From positions 434,001 to 498,000 of the forward strand of contig NZ_JACSCH020000003.1 in assembly GCF_014451325.2 (NCBI RefSeq): a stretch of 64,000 bases of DNA, given 5' to 3'. A program made the position numbers and the translations under genes. Positions within the stretch are counted from its first letter, which is position 1. Every line of letters starts with the position of its first letter. This DNA comes from Streptomyces sp. CB02980 (GTDB lineage Bacteria; Actinomycetota; Actinomycetes; Streptomycetales; Streptomycetaceae). The notes beneath the pieces are model-generated. The model had not been told where the DNA came from and did no database searches. It was given only the letters and a program-made list of their open reading frames with translations. Shown one piece after another: positions 19,173-28,474 of the stretch.

Positions 19173-20303
19173 TCAGCCGCTGAGGCGCACCGGCATGATC
19201 AGGTACTTGTACGCCTCGTCCGCCTCGGCGTCCACGGCCGGCTTGCCGCTCAGCAGCGCCGGCTTGGTGGAGGTCGTGAAGGAGAGCTGGGCGACCGGGG
19301 AGTCGATCGCGCTCAGGCCGTCCAGCAGGAAGGTCGGGTTGAAGGCGATCGAGATGTCGTCGCCCTCGAGCTGCGCGTCGACGCGCTCCACAGCCTGTGC
19401 GTCGTCGCTGGAGCCGGCCTCCAGGATCAGCACGCCCTGCTCGAAGCTCAGCCGGACCGGGGTGTTGCGCTCGGCCACCAGGGCCACACGCTTGACGGCC
19501 TCGACGAACGGCGCGGTCTCGATCACCGCGACCGAGTTGAACTCGGTGGGGAAGAGCGTCCGGTACTTCGGCAGGTCGCCCTCGAGGAGACGGGTGGTGG
19601 TGCGGCGGCCCGCGCCCTCGAAGCCGATGAGGCCCTCGCCCTTGCCGGAGCCCGAGAGCGCCAGGGTGACCGTGTCACCGCTCGTGAGCGCCTTGGCGGT
19701 GTCCAGGAGGGTCTTCGCGGGCACCAGGGCGACCGCGGAGGCGTCCGGGGACTCCGGCTTCCACAGGAACTCGCGGACCGCGAAGCGGTAGCGGTCGGTG
19801 GAGGCCAGGGTGACCGTGTCGCCCTCGATCTCGATGCGCACACCGGTGAGCACGGGCAGCGTGTCGTCACGGCCGGCGGCGATGGCCACCTGCGCGGCGG
19901 CGGAGGCGAAGACCTCACCGGGGACGGTGCCGGTCGCGGTGGGCATCTCCGGCAGCGCCGGGTACTCCTCCACAGGCAGGGTGTGGAGGGTGAAGCGGGA
20001 GGAGCCGCAGACCACGGTCGCCCGTACACCGTCTGTGGAAATCTCCACCGGTCGGTTGGGGAGAGCGCGGCAGATGTCGGCGAGCAGTCGGCCGGAGACC
20101 AGGACGGTGCCGTCCTCCTCGACCTCAGCCTCGACGGAGACACGGGCCGAGACCTCGTAGTCGAAGCTCGAGAAGCTCAGCGCGCCGTCCTCGGCCTTCA
20201 GCAGAAGGCCCGCGAGAACGGGCGCCGGCGGACGGGCCGGGAGGCTGCGGGCCACCCAGGCCACCGCCTCGGCAAGTACGTCGCGCTCCACCCGGATCTT
20301 CAC
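19173..20303 (-). CDS. dnaN: DNA polymerase III sliding clamp (beta subunit)
   Basis: A 376-residue protein of standard length with three tandem clamp domains. It starts MKIRVERDVLAEAVAWVARSLPARPPAPVL and includes LSFSSFDYEVSARV (domain 1), IEIEGDTVTLASTDRYRFAV (domain 2), and PTFLLDGLSAIDSPVAQLSF near the end, followed by the usual C terminus YKYLIMPVRL that lines the partner-binding pocket. It forms the dimeric ring that tethers polymerase III. It is the gene immediately left of oriC and reads away from it. The GTG start follows AGGAGGC. Confidence 0.98.
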   Translation of the reverse strand: MKIRVERDVLAEAVAWVARSLPARPPAPVLAGLLLKAEDGALSFSSFDYEVSARVSVEAEVEEDGTVLVSGRLLADICRALPNRPVEISTDGVRATVVCGSSRFTLHTLPVEEYPALPEMPTATGTVPGEVFASAAAQVAIAAGRDDTLPVLTGVRIEIEGDTVTLASTDRYRFAVREFLWKPESPDASAVALVPAKTLLDTAKALTSGDTVTLALSGSGKGEGLIGFEGAGRRTTTRLLEGDLPKYRTLFPTEFNSVAVIETAPFVEAVKRVALVAERNTPVRLSFEQGVLILEAGSSDDAQAVERVDAQLEGDDISIAFNPTFLLDGLSAIDSPVAQLSFTTSTKPALLSGKPAVDAEADEAYKYLIMPVRLSG

Positions 20304-21003
20304 CGGAACCGCCTCCTGCTTGTTGCTGGCTCTTCGTCGACTGCGGGAACCAGTCTGACGTACGCCGCCGACACTCGGTGCTGCTCGGGGTCAAGTCGCG
20401 ACAAGAGCGCGTCGGAGCTCCGGCGCCGAGTTGTGCACAGGCCCCACTTCGAAGCGGATTCCTAGCTAACTCTAAGTGGGAGTAGTAGTAGGGCCTGTGG
20501 AAACGGTGGATAACGTCGTTTTCGCAGGTCAGGCCCGGTTTTTTGTCCACTGCGCCTGTGGGTGGAGCCGGTGGACAACTGGGGTTCTCTGTGGACACCC
20601 AAAAGTTCTGCACACCCGGTACACAGGCCACGGGGAGTTCTCCCCAGCGCTGTCCCCAGCTTTACCCACGTTCCCCACAGCCCAACCGTCCCCCTTGGTG
20701 TGACGGCTTTCACTCGACGCGGTGAGAGGGGGCGATTCGTTGCCGAACAGTGGACAGGGGTGTGGAGAAGCTGTGGGCAACGGACCTCTCCCTGTGGGCA
20801 GCCAGTGGACAACCTTCGGGAGCTCCTGTGGACGAAAGTTCTGTCCACAGCCTGTGGAGATCTTTTACCAACAATTCCACAAGGGTCTGACCTGGGATGA
20901 TGATCTGTCAGCAGTTCAGCCTGTGGACACAATCCGGATAACTCGACAGTCCCCACCCTGTGGACGGGAGATCATCCCGCAATCTGTGGAGAACCCGCCA
21001 CCG
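20304..21003. other. oriC: Chromosomal replication origin (oriC) with many DnaA boxes
   Basis: The dnaN-dnaA spacer. I count about 19 9-mers within two mismatches of TTGTCCACA. Single-mismatch copies start at 20431, 20543 and 20841 (plus) and at 20570, 20590, 20761, 20772, 20804, 20827, 20922 and 20985 (minus). Weaker ones start at 20496, 20505, 20749, 20793, 20853 and 20959. No exact TTGTCCACA is present. An AT-richer stretch (TCTTTTACCAACAATTCC) lies near 20860. The density and location match the known Streptomyces oriC, which also has about 19 mostly non-consensus boxes. Confidence 0.95.
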
Positions 21004-21211
21004 GAACGGAGTAATCGAACAGCCCGACCCCCGGACGGGGTCCCGGCCGGCGGTCGCGAGCGCTCCGGGAGGGCTTCGGGAGGGCTCTTCGGCGTCTCCC
21101 GGAGGGCTCGGGAGCGGTTCCGGAAGGTCCTGGGGACGGCCTTACGACGGCTCCAGGAGAACTTCGCTGGAGCAGGAAGACCGCCTCAGAACCGCCCTCA
21201 GGGCCGACCCG

Positions 21212-21360
21212 GGACCGCCTCAGGACCGCCTCCGGACCGCCTCCGGACCGCCTCCGGACCGACCCAGGACCGCCTCCGGACCGACCCAGGACCGCCTCCG
21301 GACCGACCCAGGACCGCCTCCGGGAGTCCCGGGGAATGCCGGGGAATGCCGGGGAATGCC
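21212..21360. repeat. Two short tandem arrays between oriC and dnaA
   Basis: Ten consecutive 11-bp units run from 21212 to 21321. The first four are GGACCGCCTC(A/C); the last six alternate GGACCGACCCA and GGACCGCCTCC, giving a 22-bp higher-order period. Three perfect copies of GGGGAATGCC follow at 21331-21360, abutting the dnaA terminator stem. The stretch 21004-21211 holds related, less regular GC-rich sequence and no gene. Confidence 0.85.
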
Positions 21361-21398
21361 GAAGGGCGCCCCGGGAGGTGTCCCGGGGCGCCCTTCGG
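21359..21398 (-). terminator. dnaA terminator
   Basis: A perfect 18-bp stem (CCGAAGGGCGCCCCGGGA with its complement) around GGTG, located about 20 bp after the dnaA stop. It should shield oriC from dnaA transcription. Confidence 0.9.
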
Positions 21399-21418
21399 AG
21401 GCCGGCCGCAGCCGGCCG

Positions 21419-23197
21419 TCAGCCGTTCTTGATGCGGTTGGTGAGCTCGGTGACCTGGTTGTAGATGGAGCGTCGCTCCGCCATCAGCGCGCGGATCTTC
21501 CGGTCCGCGTGCATCACCGTCGTATGGTCACGGCCGCCGAACTGCGCGCCGATCTTCGGCAGCGACAGGTCCGTGAGCTCGCGGCACAGATACATGGCGA
21601 TCTGCCGGGCCGTCACCAGGACGCGGCTGCGCGAGGATCCGCAGAGGTCCTCCACCGTCAGACCGAAGTAGTCGGCGGTGGCCGCCATGATGGCCGGTGC
21701 CGTGATCTCCGGCGACGAGTCCTCGCCGCCCGGGATCAGGTCCTTGAGGACGATCTCGGTGAGCCCGAGGTCCACCGGCTGGCGGTTGAGGCTCGCGAAG
21801 GCCGTCACCCGGATCAGCGCGCCCTCCAGCTCACGGATGTTCCGCGAGATCCGGGACGCGATGAACTCCAGTACCTCCGGCGGGGCGTTGAGCTGCTCCT
21901 GCACCGCCTTCTTGCGGAGGATCGCGATGCGCGTCTCCAGCTCCGGCGGCTGCACATCGGTGGTGAGGCCCCACTCGAAACGGTTGCGGAGCCGGTCCTC
22001 CAGGGTCACCAGCTGCTTGGGCGGCCGGTCCGAGGAGAGCACGATCTGCTTGTTCGCGTTGTGGAGGGTGTTGAAGGTGTGGAAGAACTCCTCCTGCGTC
22101 GACTCCTTGCTCGCGAGGAACTGGATGTCGTCGACGAGCAGGATGTCCACATCGCGGTAGCGCTTGCGGAAGGCGTCGCCCTTGCCGTCGCGGATCGAGT
22201 TGATGAACTCGTTCGTGAACTCCTCGGAGCTCACGTACCGCACGCGGGTGCCCGGGTAGAGGCTCCGCGCGTAGTGTCCGATCGCGTGCAGCAGGTGGGT
22301 CTTGCCGAGGCCCGACTCCCCGTAGATGAAGAGCGGGTTGTACGCCTTCGCCGGCGCCTCGGCCACCGCGACCGCGGCCGCGTGCGCGAAGCGGTTCGAG
22401 GAACCGATGACGAAGGTGTCGAAGAGGTACTTGGGGTTCAGCCGCGCGTGCTGCTCACCGGGCGCGCCGGAGCCCTGCGCGGAGGAGGAACCGTGGCCGC
22501 CGCCCGGGCCGCCACCCCCCGGACCGCCGGGCCTGGGACCGGGACGGGCGCCGTGGTTCTGCGGGTCGGGCAGCTCGGCGCGCTCGGGCCGCTGCTGCTC
22601 GTAGCCCCGGGGCGGCTCGTCGTACCGCGACGGCCGGGACTGCTCGGGGCCGGTCGGGCCGGTGTACGGAGCCCGCTCCTGGTAGCCGCCCAGCCGGGGC
22701 TGCTGCCAGGACAGGTCCTCCTGGGTGCGCGGCCAGGCGCCGGGGTCGGGGCGCTGCTGCGAGTAGTCCGGGTAGGCCGGGCGGGCGGTGGGCAGACCGT
22801 CGTCGGGCATCGGCCGGTGGCCGTAGCCGCCGTCGTACTTCTCGTACGGCTCGGGCTGCCGGCGCTCGTCGTAGCGAGGCTGCTGCGACTGCTGGAGCGG
22901 GGGCGCCGGCGGGGTCGGCTCGCCGACGGAGTCGTCGACGGTGATCGCGATCCGGATCGGGCGGCCGCACTCACGGCTCAGGGTCTCGCTGATCAGCGGG
23001 GCGAGCCGGCCCTCCAGGACGCGCTTGCCCCACTCGTTGGGTACGGCGAGGAGCGCCGTGTCGGCGACCAGGGCGAGGGGCTGGCAGCGCTCGATCCACT
23101 GCTTGTCCTTGGGCTCGATGCCTTGCTGGCCCTCTGCGAGGAGATGCTCGAGGACGCGTGGCCACACTGCGGCAAGATCAGCAGGAACGTCAGCCAC
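21419..23197 (-). CDS. dnaA: Chromosomal replication initiator DnaA
   Basis: About 592 residues. Domain I is at the N terminus ([20 protein letters not shown]). A very long Pro/Gly/Gln/Arg-rich domain II spans about residues 95-255, typical of Streptomyces. The AAA+ domain carries [16 protein letters not shown] (Walker A) and [14 protein letters not shown] (Walker B). The C-terminal DNA-binding domain contains the box-recognition signature [16 protein letters not shown]. It binds the boxes in oriC and starts replication. The GTG at 23197 is the accepted Streptomyces start; the longer frame to 23323 adds residues unlike DnaA. Facing DnaA boxes upstream suggest autoregulation. Confidence 0.97.
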   Translation of the reverse strand: MADVPADLAAVWPRVLEHLLAEGQQGIEPKDKQWIERCQPLALVADTALLAVPNEWGKRVLEGRLAPLISETLSRECGRPIRIAITVDDSVGEPTPPAPPLQQSQQPRYDERRQPEPYEKYDGGYGHRPMPDDGLPTARPAYPDYSQQRPDPGAWPRTQEDLSWQQPRLGGYQERAPYTGPTGPEQSRPSRYDEPPRGYEQQRPERAELPDPQNHGARPGPRPGGPGGGGPGGGHGSSSAQGSGAPGEQHARLNPKYLFDTFVIGSSNRFAHAAAVAVAEAPAKAYNPLFIYGESGLGKTHLLHAIGHYARSLYPGTRVRYVSSEEFTNEFINSIRDGKGDAFRKRYRDVDILLVDDIQFLASKESTQEEFFHTFNTLHNANKQIVLSSDRPPKQLVTLEDRLRNRFEWGLTTDVQPPELETRIAILRKKAVQEQLNAPPEVLEFIASRISRNIRELEGALIRVTAFASLNRQPVDLGLTEIVLKDLIPGGEDSSPEITAPAIMAATADYFGLTVEDLCGSSRSRVLVTARQIAMYLCRELTDLSLPKIGAQFGGRDHTTVMHADRKIRALMAERRSIYNQVTELTNRIKNG

Positions 23198-23593
23198 GGG
23201 GCACGCTTTCTCGCAGGTCCCACGATGGTGTGGTTCTCGGGGGACGGGTGGGTCGATGTCCGTGAGGACAGATCCGTGAGGACAGGTAAGGACAGAACGG
23301 AAAAGACTGTGGAGTCCAACCACGGTAGTCGCGGCGGCTGACGTGGTTCAAGTTGTTGTCCACAGCCTGTGCACAATGGGAGGTGGCGACAGGTCGGTTT
23401 GACCGGATGGCGTAGCCGCGCGTACCGTGACCAGGTCGAGTTGTCGATGGCTGCTGCCGCCTGCCTCCGATGGGCAAAGATCACGGTTGTGAACGTGTAG
23501 CGGTGCACTCGGGCGTATTGCGAGCTACTCGTGGGCGCACGGTGACAGCCAGGCGATGTCCCGCCATCAACGAATCATTTCTGGAGCCCCCGA
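23198..23593. promoter_or_regulatory. dnaA-rpmH divergent control region
   Basis: About 400 bp between two divergent genes, with no credible open frame. It must contain promoters for both, though I could not assign clear hexamers. Its main visible elements are the paired DnaA boxes near 23356-23376. Confidence 0.7.
23356..23376. promoter_or_regulatory. Pair of facing DnaA boxes upstream of dnaA
   Basis: An exact TTGTCCACA at 23356-23364 and the inverted TGTGCACAA at 23368-23376, three bases apart. They lie about 160 bp upstream of the dnaA start. In S. coelicolor/lividans an equivalent close, opposed pair in the dnaA promoter is bound cooperatively by DnaA and mediates autoregulation. Confidence 0.85.
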
Positions 23594-23731
23594 GTGAGCA
23601 AGCGCACCTTCCAGCCGAACAACCGTCGTCGCGCCAAGACCCACGGCTTCCGCCTGCGGATGCGTACGCGTGCCGGTCGAGCCATCCTTGCGAACCGCCG
23701 TTCCAAGGGTCGCTCTGAGCTGTCCGCCTGA
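23594..23731 (+). CDS. rpmH: 50S ribosomal protein L34
   Basis: A 45-residue, highly basic protein beginning [20 protein letters not shown] and ending [10 protein letters not shown], the complete L34 length and sequence type. It is part of the large ribosomal subunit. The start is GTG at 23594, with GGAG upstream. It opens the conserved rpmH-rnpA-yidD-yidC-jag-rsmG-parAB cluster reading away from oriC. Confidence 0.97.
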   Translation: MSKRTFQPNNRRRAKTHGFRLRMRTRAGRAILANRRSKGRSELSA

Positions 23732-23751
23732 TCTGCTTAACAGGTCATGAC

Positions 23752-24123
23752 GTGCTGCCTACCGAGAATCGGCTGAGGCGGCGCGAGGACTTCGCAACCG
23801 CGGTACGCCGAGGTCGCCGGGCCGGTCGCCCGCTCCTCGTCGTCCACCTACGCAGCGGTGCATCGAACCCGCACGCGCCTGGGGAGAGCGCTCCCCCGGC
23901 ACGTGCGGGTTTCGTCGTGAGCAAGGCCGTGGGCGGTGCGGTCGTACGCAACCAAGTGAAGCGTCGTCTGCGCCACCTCGTCCGCGACCGGCTCGCCGAG
24001 CTGCCCCCCGGTAGCCTGGTGGTCGTACGGGCGTTGCCCGGAGCCGGCGACGCCGAATACGCACAGCTGTCCCGAGACCTGGACGCCGCTCTTCAGCGGC
24101 TGCTGGGAGGGGGCGCGCGATGA
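23752..24123 (+). CDS. rnpA: Ribonuclease P protein component
   Basis: A 123-residue basic protein. It starts [20 protein letters not shown] and carries the RnpA signature [21 protein letters not shown] with conserved basic residues that contact the P RNA. It assists the catalytic RNA in maturing tRNA 5' ends. The GTG start at 23752 is 20 bp after rpmH, and its stop overlaps the yidD ATG by four bases, so both junctions suggest co-transcription. Confidence 0.96.
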   Translation: MLPTENRLRRREDFATAVRRGRRAGRPLLVVHLRSGASNPHAPGESAPPARAGFVVSKAVGGAVVRNQVKRRLRHLVRDRLAELPPGSLVVVRALPGAGDAEYAQLSRDLDAALQRLLGGGAR

Positions 24124-24446
24124 AGTACCCGCTGCTGGCTCTCATCAAGCTGTACCAGTGGACGATCAGCCCGCTTCTCGGGCCCGTCTGCCGGTACTAC
24201 CCGTCGTGTTCCCACTACGGATTCACGGCCATCGACCGGCATGGCGCGATCAAGGGCACGGCCCTGACCGCCTGGCGCATCCTGCGGTGCAACCCGTGGT
24301 CGCCCGGCGGTGTGGACCATGTCCCCCCGCGTAAGCGCCCCCGCTGGCACGAAATGCTGAGGAACGCGCTGCGCGGCGACAAGGGCGGGTCCACCGCCGA
24401 GACGAGCCCGGCCGCAGAGACCTCGCCCAATGCTCAAGGAGCCTGA
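24120..24446 (+). CDS. yidD: Membrane protein insertion efficiency factor YidD
   Basis: A 108-residue protein starting [20 protein letters not shown] with the family core [42 protein letters not shown]. The three cysteines typical of YidD are present. An unconserved C-terminal tail of about 30 residues (Ala/Glu/Thr-rich) follows. YidD supports YidC-dependent insertion of inner membrane proteins. The ATG overlaps the rnpA stop (ATGA), and yidC starts 4 bp after its end. Confidence 0.95.
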   Translation: MKYPLLALIKLYQWTISPLLGPVCRYYPSCSHYGFTAIDRHGAIKGTALTAWRILRCNPWSPGGVDHVPPRKRPRWHEMLRNALRGDKGGSTAETSPAAETSPNAQGA

Positions 24447-24449
24447 TTA

Positions 24450-25787
24450 GTGGACACGATTGCCAGTCTGTTCAGCTTCATCACCTGGCCCGTTTCCTGG
24501 GTCATCGTCCAGTTCCACAAGGTGTACGGGGCGATCTTCGGCCCTGACACCGGCTGGGCCTGGGGCCTGTCGATCGTGTCCCTGGTGGTGCTGATCCGGA
24601 TCTGTCTGATCCCGCTGTTCGTCAAGCAGATCAAGTCGACCCGGAACATGCAGGCGCTCCAGCCGAAGATGAAGGCGATCCAGGAGCGCTACAAGAGCGA
24701 CAAGCAGCGTCAGTCCGAAGAGATGATGAAGCTGTACAAGGAGACGGGTACCAACCCGCTCTCCTCGTGCCTTCCCATCCTGGCGCAGTCGCCGTTCTTC
24801 TTCGCCCTGTACCACGTGCTCTCCTCGATCGCCTCGGGCAAGGAGATCGGCGTCATCGACGGCCCGCTGCTCGCCAGCGCCCGTCAGGCCCACATCTTCG
24901 GTGCCCCGCTCGCGTCGAAGTTCACGGACTCCGCCGCCGAGGTCGCCGCTCTCGACGCCTCGCTGACCTCGGTCCGCATCGTCACCGCGATCATGATCGT
25001 CATGATGTCGGCCTCGCAGTTCTTCACCCAGCGCCAGCTGATGATGAAGAACGTCGACCTCTCCGTGAAGACCCCGTACATGCAGCAGCAGAAGATGCTC
25101 ATGTACATCTTCCCGGTGATCTTCGCCGTCATGGGCATCAACTTCCCCGTCGGTGTCCTCGTCTACTGGCTGACCACCAACGTGTGGACCATGGGTCAGC
25201 AGATGTACGTGATCAACCAGAACCCGACCCCGGGCAGCAAGGCGCAGGACTCCTACCTCCAGCGACTGCTGAAGAGCATCTCGCAGCACGAAGAGGTCCG
25301 CGGCCGTCGCCGGAAGACCATCGTCAAGGTCATCGTGGCCAAGGGCAGCGACCGCAACGAGAACGAGCGCCGCTTCTTCGCGGGTCTGACCAAGGCCGGC
25401 TTCGCCGCCCAGGCCGACGGCACCGTGATCAAGAGCGACACGATCGTGGCCGACGCCGAGGGCGGACCCGCCGCCAAGCGCCAGCAGCCCAAGCGCCAGA
25501 CCAAGGCCCAGCGCCAGGCCGCCGCGGCCCAGCACGCCACGGCGAAGGACACCGAGGAAGATTCCGAGCCGGCCGCCGAAGAGGCGCCGACCACCTCGCT
25601 CGAGAAGAAGCCCCAGGGTTCGGCCAAGGCCGCCGCCGAGGAAGAGCCGAAGGGCGAGGCCCAGAGCGAGGCGCAGGGCGACAAGCCCGCGCGTCCCCGT
25701 GCCAACTCCGGAGGATCCCGCCAGCAGGGCAAGTCCGGTCAGCGCAAGGGCCAGCAGCGGCCCAAGCACCCGTCCTCCAAGAAGTAA
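24450..25787 (+). CDS. yidC: Membrane protein insertase YidC/Oxa1
   Basis: A 445-residue protein. Its five-helix Oxa1 core includes [22 protein letters not shown], the coiled loop [40 protein letters not shown] and [20 protein letters not shown]. The conserved Arg lies in the helix after the first loop. The C-terminal 150 residues are a Lys/Glu/Ala/Gln-rich cytoplasmic tail, long for the family and probably ribosome-contacting. Like other Gram-positive forms it lacks the large periplasmic domain of E. coli YidC. It inserts and folds membrane proteins alone or with SecYEG. Confidence 0.96.
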   Translation: MDTIASLFSFITWPVSWVIVQFHKVYGAIFGPDTGWAWGLSIVSLVVLIRICLIPLFVKQIKSTRNMQALQPKMKAIQERYKSDKQRQSEEMMKLYKETGTNPLSSCLPILAQSPFFFALYHVLSSIASGKEIGVIDGPLLASARQAHIFGAPLASKFTDSAAEVAALDASLTSVRIVTAIMIVMMSASQFFTQRQLMMKNVDLSVKTPYMQQQKMLMYIFPVIFAVMGINFPVGVLVYWLTTNVWTMGQQMYVINQNPTPGSKAQDSYLQRLLKSISQHEEVRGRRRKTIVKVIVAKGSDRNENERRFFAGLTKAGFAAQADGTVIKSDTIVADAEGGPAAKRQQPKRQTKAQRQAAAAQHATAKDTEEDSEPAAEEAPTTSLEKKPQGSAKAAAEEEPKGEAQSEAQGDKPARPRANSGGSRQQGKSGQRKGQQRPKHPSSKK

Positions 25788-25816
25788 GCCTCGCCGAAGC
25801 AAGAAGGAGTCCATCC

Positions 25817-26326
25817 GTGACGGAAGGCACCACCTCCGCCGCCGCCGAGGGTGGCGACACCCTGACCCGCCTGGAGCAGGAGGGTGAGATCGCGGCCGAC
25901 TACCTCGAGGGCCTGCTCGACATCGCCGACCTCGACGGCGACATCGACATGGACGTCGAGGCGGACCGGGCCGCGGTCTCGATCATCAGCGACTCGGCTC
26001 GTGAGCTGCAGAAGCTCGTGGGCCGCGACGGCGAGGTCCTGGAGGCGCTCCAGGAGCTGACCCGGCTGGCCGTGCACCGGGAGACCGGTGACCGCAGCCG
26101 TCTGATGCTCGACATCGCCGGATTCCGCGCCAAGAAGCGTGCCGAGCTCGCCGAGCTGGGCGCCAAGGCCGCGGGCGAGGTCAAGTCCACCGGCCAGCCG
26201 GTCAAGCTGGACCCGATGACGCCGTTCGAGCGCAAGGTCGTGCACGACGCGATCGCCGCCGCCGGTCTGCGCAGCGAGTCCGAGGGCGAGGAGCCGCAGC
26301 GCTTCGTCGTTGTTCTCCCGGCCTGA
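25817..26326 (+). CDS. jag: Jag/SpoIIIJ-associated RNA-binding protein (KH and R3H domains)
   Basis: A 169-residue acidic protein. The KH-like region carries a GRDGEVLEALQELTRLAVHR motif; the R3H domain ends with LDPMTPFERKVVHDAIAAAG, containing the R-x3-H pattern (ERKVVH). The N-terminal Jag domain is largely absent, as usual in actinobacteria. It is thought to bind RNA and act with YidC, and in some Gram-positives influences cell-wall synthesis. The GTG at 25817 follows AAGAAGGAGT, and a clear terminator follows the stop. Confidence 0.92.
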   Translation: MTEGTTSAAAEGGDTLTRLEQEGEIAADYLEGLLDIADLDGDIDMDVEADRAAVSIISDSARELQKLVGRDGEVLEALQELTRLAVHRETGDRSRLMLDIAGFRAKKRAELAELGAKAAGEVKSTGQPVKLDPMTPFERKVVHDAIAAAGLRSESEGEEPQRFVVVLPA

Positions 26327-26340
26327 ACCCTCACGTAGTG

Positions 26341-26370
26341 TCGGCCCCGTCTGTTCGCAGGCGGGGCCGA
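26341..26370 (+). terminator. Terminator after jag
   Basis: TCGGCCCCG pairs with CGGGGCCGA around a 12-base loop, followed by TCTTTGT. Confidence 0.75.
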
Positions 26371-26444
26371 TCTTTGTCAGCCTTGATAGTCAGCCACCAC
26401 AGTGCGCCCGCACCTGATGCGTGCGGTACGGAAGGACGGTTCCC

Positions 26445-27161
26445 GTGACGGAGGAAGCGGAGCTCCCCGAGGCTCCGGAGCAGGCGCGGACAGTCTTCGG
26501 TGAGTACTTCCCGGAGGCCGTGCGGTACGCGGAGCTCCTCGCGGACGCGGGTGTGAAGCGCGGTCTGATCGGCCCGCGTGAGGTCCCGCGGCTGTGGGAG
26601 CGGCACCTGCTGAACTGTGCCGTTCTCTCCGAGGTCGTCCCCGAGGGCGTCACCGTCTGCGACGTGGGCTCGGGCGCCGGGCTTCCCGGTATCCCTCTGG
26701 CGCTGGTCCGGCGCGACCTGAAGATCACGCTCCTGGAGCCGCTTCTCCGCCGGACGAACTTCCTCCAGGAGGTCGTCGAGCTGCTCGGCCTCGACCATGT
26801 GACCGTGGTCCGGGGGCGCGCGGAGGAGATGCTCGGCAAGATCACGCCGGTGCATGTGGTGACGGCCCGCGCGGTGGCGCCGCTCGACCGGCTGGCCGGC
26901 TGGGGAGTTCCCCTGCTGCGTCCGTACGGGGAGATGCTGGCGCTCAAGGGCGACACCGCCGAGGAGGAGATCAACGGGGCACGTGCCGCGCTCTCCCGTC
27001 TCGGCGTGGTGGCGACCTCTGTGCTGCAGGTGGGCGAGGGGATCGTCGATCCGCTGTCCACGGTCGTTCGCGTGGAGGTCGGCGAGAGCCCGGGTGGTGT
27101 GCGGTTCGCGGCCAAGCGCGCCAAGGCCGCCCGGACGAGCAAGACCCGTCGACGCCGCTGA
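26445..27161 (+). CDS. rsmG: 16S rRNA (guanine-N7)-methyltransferase RsmG
   Basis: A 238-residue SAM-dependent methyltransferase. The core shows RLWERHLLNCAVL, the SAM motif CDVGSGAGLPGIPLALV, LLEPLLRRTNFLQEV, and VVTARAVAPLDRLAGW. It methylates G527 (E. coli numbering) in 16S rRNA; loss gives low-level streptomycin resistance in several bacteria. The basic Arg/Lys C terminus is a Streptomyces feature. GTG at 26445 follows GGAAGGACGG and is preferred over the upstream ATG at 26421. It precedes the parAB genes. Confidence 0.96.
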   Translation: MTEEAELPEAPEQARTVFGEYFPEAVRYAELLADAGVKRGLIGPREVPRLWERHLLNCAVLSEVVPEGVTVCDVGSGAGLPGIPLALVRRDLKITLLEPLLRRTNFLQEVVELLGLDHVTVVRGRAEEMLGKITPVHVVTARAVAPLDRLAGWGVPLLRPYGEMLALKGDTAEEEINGARAALSRLGVVATSVLQVGEGIVDPLSTVVRVEVGESPGGVRFAAKRAKAARTSKTRRRR

Positions 27162-27221
27162 GCGTCGCATTCGTACCATTTCGGAGTGTCGAACGGTCCC
27201 GGCCGGGCAGCAGGGGCATGG

Positions 27222-27237
27222 TGTTTCACGTGAAACA
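27222..27237. promoter_or_regulatory. parS: parS centromere site (rsmG-parA spacer)
   Basis: Perfect 16-bp palindrome TGTTTCACGTGAAACA, the consensus bound by ParB. Confidence 0.97.
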
Positions 27238-27334
27238 TCGCTCACTGCTGCAGGGGATCATCAGCCGCGGTCGCGCGGCTGCCACGCCCCGGGACCGTAG
27301 ACCCCGCGTGAACCCACCCGCGAGGGTTACGGAG

Positions 27335-28474
27335 ATGTCCACAGAGGTGGATTCACCCACAGAACCACCGGCCTCGCTGGTTCACGACCCCGAAAGCATG
27401 GCAGGCTCTCCCCATCGCGAGCCTGAAGCCGAGGAGAGTGAATCCTTGCGGTCCGACGCCAACATCGCGGGACCGATGACCGATCCGGTCCCCGGTCCCC
27501 GAACCGAATCGGTGGGGGAGGATGTTTCACGTGAAACACCGCCCCCGATGGACGACACCCCCATTGGTCGTGCTGCCCAGCTGGCAGTAGAGGCCCTGGG
27601 TCGTGCCGGTGAGGGACTTCCCCGCCCGGCGCAGACTCGCGTGATGGTGGTCGCCAATCAGAAGGGCGGCGTGGGCAAGACGACCACGACGGTCAACCTT
27701 GCCGCGTCCCTCGCCCTGCACGGGGCCCGGGTCCTGGTCATCGACCTCGACCCACAGGGCAACGCCTCCACGGCGCTCGGCATCGACCACCATGCCGAGG
27801 TCCCCTCGATCTACGACGTTCTCGTGGACAGCAGGCCGCTCTCCGAAGTCGTGCAGCCGGTCATGGATGTCGAGGGCCTGTTCTGCGCCCCCGCGACCAT
27901 CGACCTGGCCGGCGCGGAGATCGAGCTGGTGTCACTCGTCGCCCGGGAGAGCCGCCTGCAGCGGGCGATCCAGGCCTACGAGCAGCCGCTCGACTACATC
28001 CTGATCGACTGCCCGCCCTCGCTCGGTCTGCTCACGGTCAACGCCATGGTGGCCGGAGCCGAGGTGCTGATCCCGATCCAGTGCGAGTACTACGCACTGG
28101 AGGGGCTCGGCCAGCTCCTGAGGAACGTCGACCTGGTCCGGGGGCACCTCAACCCGGCGCTCCATGTCTCGACGATCCTGCTCACCATGTACGACGGCCG
28201 GACGAGGCTCGCCTCCCAGGTCGCCGACGAGGTGCGCACCCACTTCGCCGAGGAGGTGCTGCGGACCAGCATCCCGAGGTCCGTCCGCATCTCGGAGGCA
28301 CCGAGCTACGGGCAGACGGTCCTCACCTACGACCCGGGCTCCAGCGGTGCCCTGTCGTACCTCGAAGCGGCCCGTGAGATCGCCCTGCGGGGGGCCGCCG
28401 TGCACTATGACCCGCAGCACGCCCATGTCGGGCACCAGAACCACCAGCGCAGCATGTCGGAGGGGATCCAGTGA
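27335..28474 (+). CDS. parA: Chromosome partitioning ATPase ParA
   Basis: A Walker-type ParA ATPase of up to 379 residues. The deviant Walker A is VVANQKGGVGKTTTTVNLAA, followed by VLVIDLDPQGNASTALGI (switch), YILIDCPPSLGLLTVNAM (Walker B) and SIPRSVRISEAPSYGQ. It drives segregation of origin regions, and in Streptomyces organises ParB along sporulating hyphae. The N terminus is long and unstructured. ATG at 27335 has a GAGGG element; ATG at 27398 (MAGSPHREPE) is an equally plausible start and close to the length I recall for S. coelicolor. A parS site is embedded in its coding sequence. Confidence 0.93.
   Translation: MSTEVDSPTEPPASLVHDPESMAGSPHREPEAEESESLRSDANIAGPMTDPVPGPRTESVGEDVSRETPPPMDDTPIGRAAQLAVEALGRAGEGLPRPAQTRVMVVANQKGGVGKTTTTVNLAASLALHGARVLVIDLDPQGNASTALGIDHHAEVPSIYDVLVDSRPLSEVVQPVMDVEGLFCAPATIDLAGAEIELVSLVARESRLQRAIQAYEQPLDYILIDCPPSLGLLTVNAMVAGAEVLIPIQCEYYALEGLGQLLRNVDLVRGHLNPALHVSTILLTMYDGRTRLASQVADEVRTHFAEEVLRTSIPRSVRISEAPSYGQTVLTYDPGSSGALSYLEAAREIALRGAAVHYDPQHAHVGHQNHQRSMSEGIQ
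27523..27538. promoter_or_regulatory. parS: parS site inside the parA coding region
   Basis: Perfect TGTTTCACGTGAAACA; in the parA frame it is read as part of DVSRET. Confidence 0.97.

Noticed and set aside
17244..20465. A 1073-residue plus-strand frame opposite recF, gnd and dnaN
   Set aside because: Antisense to three well-identified genes, with low-complexity composition.
21212..21360. Possible CRISPR array
   Set aside because: Units are 10-11 bp and contiguous without spacers, so these are simple tandem repeats.
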